Source: Cupriavidus sp. D384
GTDB taxonomy: Bacteria; Pseudomonadota; Gammaproteobacteria; Burkholderiales; Burkholderiaceae
NCBI RefSeq assembly: GCF_001652915.1
Contig: NZ_BBQI01000126.1
Span: 1 to 64,000 of the forward strand
Reading direction: 5' to 3'
Length of the DNA stretch: 64,000 bases
The translations under genes and the position numbers were made by a program. Under the pieces are notes generated by a model. That model ran no database searches, was not told the origin of the DNA, and saw only the letters and a list, made by a program, of their open reading frames with translations. Shown here piece by piece: positions 17,147 through 23,903 of the stretch. Positions within the stretch are counted from its first letter, which is position 1, and each line of letters opens with the position of its first letter.

Positions 17147-18142
17147 CTACCGGGTTGCACGGTGGTCGGCAGATCCGCGCGCCAGCGGGGCCGTCGGCGG
17201 CGCCACCGCTGTCGAGGTGCCCGGCACGCGCGCCGCCGCCACCGCTTCGCGCTCCACGCGAAGCTGGTCGATCTCGGCGCCGACGTCTCCGGCCTCGCTG
17301 ACTCCCATCGAGATCACCACGGTTCCGCGGGCCACCGGCACCGGCACCGGCGGTGACATGCCGCTGCATCGCGCCGTCGTGCACGGCAAGCCGTTGCCGC
17401 CCAGCGGCACCCGTGCGATCGTGGTGGCTGCCGAGCCCAGTTCGGCAAACGTTGCCGCGCCCTCGCCGTTGACCACAAGCTGCCGGGCCACCAGCGCGAA
17501 TGCCACCGCAATCTGGGCCGGCTGCCCGCCGCTGGCCGCAGCCGTCTTCGCGATCGAATTCGCGGCGCGGACATAGAGCGGACGAAAGCGGAAATAGTCG
17601 GTGAACTTGCCATCCTGGAGCTTTTGCTCGATGGCGAGCACGGCGATCAGGCCGGGATGCGATGGGGCGTCGCCCTGCGCGTAGCGCGCAAACACCGCGC
17701 AGCGCACCCCCCGGAACCCCGCCGCCGAAAAGCTCACGTCGACATTGCTGGCGTCGATTGCCTCGCGCATGAGTTGTTCCGGACTGCCCTGCTCCTTATC
17801 CGCGTAGAGATCGGCATGGAGCCGTGTCCCGGTGACGACGAACGAGGTGGCCGCGGCGGCTGTCCGGCCCGCCGGCGCCGATGGCGATTTCGCGGAAGGC
17901 TCGGCACACTGCGGCGAGGCCATCAGGTCCTTGAGCTCGCGGTTCTCGGGCAATGCCAGGATGGCGCCCAGGTCCTTGTCCGCCGACCAGTCCTTGCCGG
18001 CAGCCACCCAGCCCTGCGCCGCACGCTTCGGTTTGCCGCTGAGGTCATCGGCCTTGAAGGCGGATGGCGGTGGCGCTTTCGGTGTCGATGTGCAGCCGGC
18101 GGCGAGCATGCAGCCGGCAACGAGTCCCGTAAAGGTCCTCAT
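17147..18142 (-). CDS. Lipoprotein of unknown function
   Basis: 331 aa. The signal peptide ends in lipobox AAGC (Cys 17). The mature part has a low-complexity Pro/Lys start and a globular region of mixed helices and strands. Segments such as FSAAGFRGVRCAVFARYAQGDAPSHPGLIAVLAIEQKLQ (described, not a known motif) suggest an alpha/beta core. A Cys pair (PCTTARC) lies near residue 265, and the C-terminus is Ala/Pro-rich. No family recognised. It stands alone on the minus strand with a good GGAG-like site (AAGGGAGGGCAGC) before the start. Confidence 0.7.
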   Translation of the reverse strand: MRTFTGLVAGCMLAAGCTSTPKAPPPSAFKADDLSGKPKRAAQGWVAAGKDWSADKDLGAILALPENRELKDLMASPQCAEPSAKSPSAPAGRTAAAATSFVVTGTRLHADLYADKEQGSPEQLMREAIDASNVDVSFSAAGFRGVRCAVFARYAQGDAPSHPGLIAVLAIEQKLQDGKFTDYFRFRPLYVRAANSIAKTAAASGGQPAQIAVAFALVARQLVVNGEGAATFAELGSAATTIARVPLGGNGLPCTTARCSGMSPPVPVPVARGTVVISMGVSEAGDVGAEIDQLRVEREAVAAARVPGTSTAVAPPTAPLARGSADHRATR

Positions 18143-18390
18143 GCTGCCCTCCCTTGAAAGAAGCTAGAGGATATGGCCCGCTTGCGCGTGGCGGATACCG
18201 TCCAAATGACTGAACAGCCAAATGGAGAGTAGTCACCCTGACGGATCCATGCCAGTGACTGTCGGGCAGGCGCAACGGTCAGGTCCCGGCAGGCTCCGTG
18301 CCCGCGCGAGTGGAGCACCCGCCTGTTCGCCGATGGGGCGCGTGCCGGGCCCTCGGCTGCAATGGTGCCGCAGCGTCCCTGCTGCCCGGC

Positions 18391-19074
18391 TCACGCCGTG
18401 CGCAGCATCAGTTGCGGAAAGGCCGACGCCAGCCGCCCGGCCACGCCGGGTGGCCACGGCACTGGCCGCCCGCCCCGGTTGCAAACCTGCAGCGACCAAT
18501 GCCGGACCCCACGTGCCGTCAGCGTTTCGGCCAACGCCAGCAGCGCCGCTTCATCGAACAGCGCGGGGTCCCAGGTCGTCCGGCATTCGTAGGGCACACC
18601 GCTCGCCAGCAGGCGATCCAGCGACGCCATCACGCGTGCTGCGCCGCCGGGCGTGCCGGTAATCGCGTCGTGACAATGGGCCGGACCCTTGATATCGAAG
18701 CCAACCCAATCCACCAGCGGCAACACGCGCGCCAGCCGATCCGGATACATGCCGGCCGTGTGCAACGCCACCTGAAAATCCATTCGCCGCACGGCGCGTA
18801 TCGCTTCGGGCAATGCGGCCTGCAGCGTGGGTTCGCCGCCCGAGAACACCACGCCGTCAAGCAGACCGCGCCGGCGCTGCAGGAACGACACGAAGTCGTG
18901 CCAGTCCATTGCTGGCGGCGCCTGCGGCGCAATCAGGTGCGGGTTGTGGCAATAGCCGCATTGCCATGGGCAGCCCTGGCAGAACAGCACGGCCGCCAGA
19001 CGGCCCGGAAAGTCGATGCTGGTCAGCGGCACCAGGCCGCCGATCCGCATGCTGTCGGCCAACGGGCCGGTCAT
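18391..19074 (-). CDS. nrdG: Anaerobic ribonucleotide reductase activating enzyme
   Basis: 227-aa radical-SAM enzyme that abstracts a hydrogen from the glycine of NrdD to create the catalytic glycyl radical. The [4Fe-4S] motif CxxxCxxC is Cys35-Cys39-Cys42 (CQGCPWQCGYCHN), and the SAM-binding GGE motif is VVFSGGEPT. The start at 19074 is chosen because it falls seven bases after the stop of the glycyl-radical ORF. An upstream in-frame ATG at 19125 would overlap that ORF. It is the last gene of the anaerobic reductase operon. Confidence 0.92.
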   Translation of the reverse strand: MTGPLADSMRIGGLVPLTSIDFPGRLAAVLFCQGCPWQCGYCHNPHLIAPQAPPAMDWHDFVSFLQRRRGLLDGVVFSGGEPTLQAALPEAIRAVRRMDFQVALHTAGMYPDRLARVLPLVDWVGFDIKGPAHCHDAITGTPGGAARVMASLDRLLASGVPYECRTTWDPALFDEAALLALAETLTARGVRHWSLQVCNRGGRPVPWPPGVAGRLASAFPQLMLRTA

Positions 19075-19081
19075 TGCGCGC

Positions 19082-19279
19082 TCAGCCCTGGCACCGCTGC
19101 TCGTGGAAGAACCGGCGCTCGGCATGCTCGCCCTTCTTGCCGATATTGAAGCTCTCCACGGGCCGGTGGTAGCCCATCACGCGGGTCCAGACCTCGCAGG
19201 GCTGGCGTTCATCGTCGCGCAGGACGGCGGTGTCGGCTGTGTTGGCGGAGAAATGCTGGGAGACGGAAAGATCGGTCAT
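19082..19279 (-). CDS. Separate glycyl-radical C-terminal segment of anaerobic ribonucleotide reductase
   Basis: 65-aa ORF. It carries CEVWTRVMGYHRPVESFNIG, the conserved glycyl-radical loop (R-V-M-G-Y; the Gly at residue 36 would hold the radical) that ordinarily closes a single-chain NrdD. Here it is on its own ORF, in a different frame from nrdD and 53 bases downstream, with a weak ribosome site and its own ATG. It lies seven bases before nrdG. Either class III reductase is genuinely split in this lineage, or a mutation or sequencing error broke nrdD. The spacer after the nrdD stop looks like a leader rather than frameshifted coding sequence. Confidence 0.75.
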   Translation of the reverse strand: MTDLSVSQHFSANTADTAVLRDDERQPCEVWTRVMGYHRPVESFNIGKKGEHAERRFFHEQRCQG

Positions 19280-19332
19280 GGCGTGGCTCGTCGGGTTGGA
19301 AAACGTCAGGGGGAAATGGCGGATGCAAGAAC

Positions 19333-21057
19333 TCAGGCCGCCTGCTGCGCCCGCTTGCGCGCGAGGATATCCTCGTCGCATGTGGGGCAGAAACGGTGTT
19401 CGCCGGGCAGGTAGCCGTGTGTGGGACAGATGGAAAACGTCGGCGTGACCGTGATATATGGCAGCCGGAACGACTCCAGCGCCCGGCGCACCAGGCGCTT
19501 GCAGGCCTCGCCGCTGGACAGGCGCTCGCCCATGTAGAGATGCAGCACGGTGCCGCCGGTGTATTTCGACTGCAGCGTCTCCTGGCGCGCCAGCGCCTCG
19601 AACGGATCGTCGGTGAAGCCCACCGGCAGTTGCGACGAGTTCGTGTAGTACGGCTGCGTGGGCGTGCCCGCCTGCAGGATGCCGGGCCAGCGCTTGCGGT
19701 CTTCGCGCGCAAAGCGGTAGGTGGTGCCCTCGGCCGGCGTGGCTTCGAGGTTGTACAGATGGCCGGTGGCTTCCTGGTATTCGACGATGCGGCCGCGCAC
19801 GTGGTCGAGCAGCCGTACCGCCATGGCATGCCCGGCATCGCTTGTGATGTCGTGCGCGTCGCCGCTGAAGTTGCGGATCATCTCGTTGAGACCGTTCACG
19901 CCCAGCGTGGAGAAGTGGTTGCGCAGCGTGCCCAGGTAGCGCCGGGTGTATGGGAACAGGCCCTGGTCCATCAGCTGCTGGATGCGCTCGCGCTTGGCCT
20001 CCAGCGTGTCGCGGCCGATATCGAGCAACGTGTCGAGCCGTGCCAGCAGGCCGGCTTCGTCGCCGCGATGCAGGTATCCCAGCCGCGCGCAGTTGATGGT
20101 CACCACGCCCAGCGAGCCGGTCTGCTCGGCGCTGCCGAACAGGCCGTTGCCGCGCTTGAGCAGTTCGCGCAGGTCCAGCTGCAGGCGGCAGCACATCGAC
20201 CGCACCATGTTCGGCGTCAGGTCCGAGTTCACGAAATTCTGGAAATACGGCAGGCCGTACCGGGCAGTCATCTCGAACAGCCGCGCGGCGTTGTCGCTGT
20301 CCCACGGGAAGTCGGGCGTGATGTTGTAGGTGGGGATCGGAAACGTGAAGACGCGGCCCCGGGCATCGCCCTGCGTCATCACCTCGATGTACGCGCGGTT
20401 TATCATGTCCATTTCCGCCTGCAGGTCGCCATAGCGGAACGGCATTTCCTGGCCGCCGATCACCGGCACCTGCTCCCTGAGGTCGTCGGGACAGGTCCAG
20501 TCGAAGGTCAGGTTGGTGAACGGCGTCTGCGTGCCCCAGCGCGACGGCACGTTGAGGTTGTAGATCAGCTCCTGGATATGCTGCTTCACCTCGGGGTACG
20601 CCATCGCGTCCTTGCGGATAAACGGCGCCATATAGGTATCGAACGACGAAAACGCCTGCGCGCCGGCCCATTCGTTCTGCATCGTCCCCAGGAAATTCAC
20701 GATCTGCCCGACCGCGCTGGACATATGCCGGGGCGGCAGCGCTTCCACCTTGCCCGGCACGCCGTTGAGCCCTTCATGCAGCAACGTGCGCAGCGACCAG
20801 CCCGCGCAGTAGCCGGACAACATGTCCAGGTCGTGGATATGCAGGTCGCCCTCGCGGTGCGCCGCGCCGGCTTCGGGCGCATACACGTGCGACAGCCAGT
20901 AGTTGGCCGTGACCTTGCCGGCCACGTTCAGGATCAGCCCCCCGAGCGAATAGCCCTGGTTGGCGTTCGCGTTGATCCGCCAGTCCTGGCGGTCCAGGTA
21001 TTCGTTGATCGACGATTCCACATCCACCGTCGTCCTGCTCACGGCCATTTCCGGCAT
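19333..21057 (-). CDS. nrdD: Anaerobic (class III) ribonucleoside-triphosphate reductase, catalytic part
   Basis: 574-aa body of NrdD, which makes dNTPs without O2. Conserved segments include REGDLHIHDLDMLSGYC, PSRWGTQTPFTNLTFDWTCP, LGVVTINCARLGYL and NHFSTLGVNGLNEMIRN. The C-terminus has the Zn-type CPTH...CPTC motif. Two parts of a typical NrdD are missing: the N-terminal ATP-cone (the protein begins at the catalytic domain) and the glycyl-radical loop, which is on the next ORF. An AAGGAGG site precedes the start. An FNR-like box lies about 70 bases upstream, suiting anaerobic induction. Confidence 0.9.
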   Translation of the reverse strand: MPEMAVSRTTVDVESSINEYLDRQDWRINANANQGYSLGGLILNVAGKVTANYWLSHVYAPEAGAAHREGDLHIHDLDMLSGYCAGWSLRTLLHEGLNGVPGKVEALPPRHMSSAVGQIVNFLGTMQNEWAGAQAFSSFDTYMAPFIRKDAMAYPEVKQHIQELIYNLNVPSRWGTQTPFTNLTFDWTCPDDLREQVPVIGGQEMPFRYGDLQAEMDMINRAYIEVMTQGDARGRVFTFPIPTYNITPDFPWDSDNAARLFEMTARYGLPYFQNFVNSDLTPNMVRSMCCRLQLDLRELLKRGNGLFGSAEQTGSLGVVTINCARLGYLHRGDEAGLLARLDTLLDIGRDTLEAKRERIQQLMDQGLFPYTRRYLGTLRNHFSTLGVNGLNEMIRNFSGDAHDITSDAGHAMAVRLLDHVRGRIVEYQEATGHLYNLEATPAEGTTYRFAREDRKRWPGILQAGTPTQPYYTNSSQLPVGFTDDPFEALARQETLQSKYTGGTVLHLYMGERLSSGEACKRLVRRALESFRLPYITVTPTFSICPTHGYLPGEHRFCPTCDEDILARKRAQQAA

Positions 21058-21120
21058 CGCGTCCGCCCTCCTTCATACAAGATATGGGACGGATTCTTCC
21101 ACGCGACACTACATGTAGTT

Positions 21121-21134
21121 TTGGCCTGGATCAA
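21121..21134 (-). promoter_or_regulatory. FNR/ANR-like box upstream of nrdD
   Basis: On the minus strand it reads TTGATCCAGGCCAA, 8 of 10 matches to TTGAT-N4-ATCAA. It is centred about 70 bases before the nrdD start. A weak -10-like AAGAAT lies about the right distance downstream for FNR-type activation. Confidence 0.5.
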
Positions 21135-21230
21135 ACGTCGGTATCAGGGGTATTTGCCGGCCGCCAGGCGAAATTGCGCCAAAGCCATTACCATGGCCGC
21201 TTTCGCCCACAAAACGACAAGCTCATCACG

Positions 21231-21938
21231 ATGACCGTTCTGTCCGACTTCCCGATCACCGGCAAATGGCCGGCGCAACATCCCGACCGCCTGCAGCTGT
21301 ATTCGCTGAACACCCCCAACGGCATCAAGGTATCGCTGATGCTGGAGGAAACCGGGCTGCCCTACGAGCCGCACCTGGTGCGCTTTGACAAGCACGACCA
21401 GACCTCGCCCGAATTCCTGTCGCTGAACCCCAACAACAAGATTCCCGCGATCATCGATCCCAACGGCCCCGGCGGACAGCCGCTGGCGCTGTGGGAATCG
21501 GGCGCCATCCTGGTGTATCTGGCGGACAAGACCGGCAAGTTCATGCCGGCCGATCCGGCGCTGCGCTACGAGACGCTGCAGTGGGTGATGTGGCAGATGG
21601 GCGGAATCGGCCCGATGTTCGGCCAGGTAGGCTTCTTCCACAAGTTCGCGGGCAAGGACTACGAGGACAAGCGTCCGCGCGACCGCTACGTGGCCGAATC
21701 GAAGCGGTTGCTGAACGTGCTGAACGAACGGCTCAAGGGCCGCGATTGGATCATGGGCGACGACTACACGATCGCCGATATCGCCACGTTCCCGTGGGTG
21801 CGCAACCTGCTGGGCTTCTACGAGGCCGGCGACCTGGTGGGTATCCAGGACTTCCCCGAAGTGTCGCGCGTGCTGGCGGCCTTCGCGGCACGCCCCACCG
21901 TGCAGCGCGCGGTCAATATTCCGAAGCGGCCGGAATAA
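21231..21938 (+). CDS. Nu-class glutathione S-transferase (YfcG/YghU-like)
   Basis: 235 aa. The thioredoxin-fold half holds LNTPNGIKVSLMLEETGLPYE, NPNNKIPAIIDP and LWESGAILVYLA, which are hallmarks of Nu-class GSTs with disulfide reductase activity towards glutathionyl substrates. An all-alpha C-terminal domain (WVMWQMGGIGPMFGQ, YTIADIATFPWV) follows. The first ATG that gives the normal family length is 21231. It is divergent from the nrdD operon. A 16-base direct repeat begins at its stop codon (21934-21965). Confidence 0.92.
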   Translation: MTVLSDFPITGKWPAQHPDRLQLYSLNTPNGIKVSLMLEETGLPYEPHLVRFDKHDQTSPEFLSLNPNNKIPAIIDPNGPGGQPLALWESGAILVYLADKTGKFMPADPALRYETLQWVMWQMGGIGPMFGQVGFFHKFAGKDYEDKRPRDRYVAESKRLLNVLNERLKGRDWIMGDDYTIADIATFPWVRNLLGFYEAGDLVGIQDFPEVSRVLAAFAARPTVQRAVNIPKRPE

Positions 21939-21965
21939 GGCCGGGCCGCAATAAGGCCGGGCCGC
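21934..21965 (+). repeat. Two tandem copies of AATAAGGCCGGGCCGC
   Basis: Exact 16-base duplication; the first copy contains the TAA stop of the GST gene. It is likely a slippage product between convergent genes. Confidence 0.85.
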
Positions 21966-21985
21966 AACAAGCGCCCCTTCGGCAG

Positions 21986-22804
21986 TCAGCCCGCGAAACC
22001 CAGCAAGGCGCTGATGGCGGCGGCTTCCTCGCGCACCGCGCGGCCGGTTGGCCCGTCGATGGACGGGTCGAAGCCGCCGGTGGCGCCCAGGGCGGTCAGC
22101 ACCGCGCAGACCCGCCCGGTGTAGTCGCGCACCGGCGCCGCCACCGCGCTGATGCCCTTGAGGTTGGTATCGCGCACCGCCGCGCAGCCCTGCTTGCGCA
22201 CGGGCTCGCGCAGGGCGCCCAGCGGGTCCTTCGCATCCAGGTCCGCGCGCTGCCCCGGCGTCAGCGCATCGAGTTCGGCGCGGGCCAGCGCCTGCACCTT
22301 CGAATCGTCGAGCATGCCCAGGAACACCCGGCCCGTGGCCGACCACAGCAGCGGCATCACTGACCCCACCCGCACATTCACCGTCACCGGCAGGCCCGGT
22401 TCCTCGATCCGCACGATGGTGGGCCCCTTGTTGCCCATCACGGCAATAAAGCAGGTGACTTCCAGCCGCTCGCGCAGGCGTACCAGCGAGGCTTCCGACA
22501 GCCGGATCGGGTCGGCCTGGCGCATCGCGGCCAGCCCGATCTGCAGCGCCTCGATGCCCAGGTGGTACTGCTGGGTGTTGGCTTCCTGCGCGACAAACCC
22601 CTCCTCCATCAGGCTCACCAGATAGCGGTGCACCTTGGCCGGACTTTCGCCGATCTGCCCGGCGATGGCGGTCAGGCTGGCGCGCCCGCCCAATCGGGCC
22701 AGGGTCTTGAGCACGGCCATGCCGGTTTCGGCGGCCTGCACGCGCTGGCGGCGTTCGCGTGGGCGCGAAGCGAGGTCCGGAGAGTGATCGGTAGCAGTGG
22801 TCAT
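21986..22804 (-). CDS. IclR-family transcriptional regulator
   Basis: 272 aa. An N-terminal winged helix (about residues 24-85, SLTAIAGQIGESPAKVHRYL) is followed by an IclR ligand-binding domain ending with KGISAVAAPVRDYTGRVCAVLTA, where the effector pocket sits. It is divergent from the Bug receptor/P450 operon across a 101-base gap that contains an inverted repeat with TACGCA half-sites, so it probably controls that operon and itself. The effector is unknown. Confidence 0.92.
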   Translation of the reverse strand: MTTATDHSPDLASRPRERRQRVQAAETGMAVLKTLARLGGRASLTAIAGQIGESPAKVHRYLVSLMEEGFVAQEANTQQYHLGIEALQIGLAAMRQADPIRLSEASLVRLRERLEVTCFIAVMGNKGPTIVRIEEPGLPVTVNVRVGSVMPLLWSATGRVFLGMLDDSKVQALARAELDALTPGQRADLDAKDPLGALREPVRKQGCAAVRDTNLKGISAVAAPVRDYTGRVCAVLTALGATGGFDPSIDGPTGRAVREEAAAISALLGFAG

Positions 22805-22832
22805 GGCGCCCGAGGTTAACCCTCATTCATAG

Positions 22833-22860
22833 ATTACGCAATGCGTATATGATTTACGCA
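22833..22860. promoter_or_regulatory. Candidate IclR operator between regulator and Bug receptor gene
   Basis: Perfect inverted repeat TACGCA-A-TGCGTA (22835-22847) and a third half-site TTACGCA (22854-22860), placed in the middle of the divergent promoter region. Confidence 0.55.
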
Positions 22861-22905
22861 AAACAGGCCAACCACTGTTCGGCCAAATACCAAGGAGACA
22901 ACCCG

Positions 22906-23877
22906 ATGCCCCGCTTCCAGCCCCTGGCGCTGCTTGCGCTGTCCTTTGCAGTGGTCACTGGCGCACATGCCGCCGACGTGTGGCCTGCCAAGCCGATCCG
23001 CTGGATCGTGCCCTACCCGGCTGGCGGCGGCTCGGACTTCCTGGCGCGGACCATCGGACAGGGGTTGTCGACACGCGTGAGCCAGCCGGTGGTGGTGGAC
23101 AACAAGCCAGGCGGCAATACCGCGATCGGCGCCTCGGAAACCGCGCGCTCGGCGCCCGATGGCTACACGGTGCTGTCGGCCGACAACGGCACGCTGGTTT
23201 TCAATCCCGCGCTGTACAAGACGCTTTCGTACAACCCCACGCGCGACCTGGCACCCGTGACGCTGCTGGGCCGCTTTCCGATGATCCTGGTGGTGGGCCC
23301 CGGCACGCAGGCCAGGACCGCGCAGGAATTCATCGCACAGGTCAAGGCGACGCCGGGCGGCGTGAACTACGGTTCGGCCGGCGCCGGCAGCCCGCACCAC
23401 CTGGCGATGGAACTGCTCAAGACCGAAGCGCACCTGACCATGACCCACGCGCCGTATCGCGGCGCGGCCCCGGCGCTGTCCGACGTGGCTGCCGGCCAGA
23501 TTCCCGCGATGATGGTCGACTACGCGGCCGGCGCGGGCTTCATCAAGGGCGGCAAGGTGCGTCCGCTGGCCGTGGCCAACGCCACGCGCCTGCCGCAACT
23601 GCCCGATGTGCCGACCTTTGCCGAACTCGGCTACAAGAACGTGGAGGCCGCCGCGCTGGTGGGCATGGTGGTGCCCGCGGCCACGCCGCCCGACGTGATC
23701 AACACGCTCAACAGGCAGGTGGTGGCGTCCGTGAAGGACCCCGCCATCCACAAGAAGCTGGTCGACTTCGGCGTGGAGCCCGTGGGCAATACGCCGGCCC
23801 AGTTCGCCGACCTGCTGCGCAGCGAAACCGCGCGCTGGACCCGGCTGATCCAGGACCTGAAGATTTCGCTCGACTGA
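22906..23877 (+). CDS. Bug-type periplasmic solute-binding protein (TctC family)
   Basis: 323 aa with a Sec signal peptide ending AHAAD. The mature protein has the TctC-family layout: PIRWIVPYPAGGGSDFLART near the start, NKPGGNTAIGASETARSAPDGYT and NYGSAGAGSPHHLAMELL in the ligand cleft. An AAGGAG site supports the start. The TctA/TctB membrane partners are not in the window, as is usual for the expanded Bug family of Burkholderiales. It precedes the P450 gene by 26 bases, which suggests a shared operon and perhaps a shared substrate. Confidence 0.92.
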   Translation: MPRFQPLALLALSFAVVTGAHAADVWPAKPIRWIVPYPAGGGSDFLARTIGQGLSTRVSQPVVVDNKPGGNTAIGASETARSAPDGYTVLSADNGTLVFNPALYKTLSYNPTRDLAPVTLLGRFPMILVVGPGTQARTAQEFIAQVKATPGGVNYGSAGAGSPHHLAMELLKTEAHLTMTHAPYRGAAPALSDVAAGQIPAMMVDYAAGAGFIKGGKVRPLAVANATRLPQLPDVPTFAELGYKNVEAAALVGMVVPAATPPDVINTLNRQVVASVKDPAIHKKLVDFGVEPVGNTPAQFADLLRSETARWTRLIQDLKISLD

Positions 23878-23903
23878 CGCCACACCCGAAGTTGGAGTTC
23901 CGC

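Noticed and set aside
18222..18662. Plus-strand frame overlapping the end of nrdG
   Set aside because: Arg/Ala/Pro-rich shadow translation across a confident minus-strand gene.
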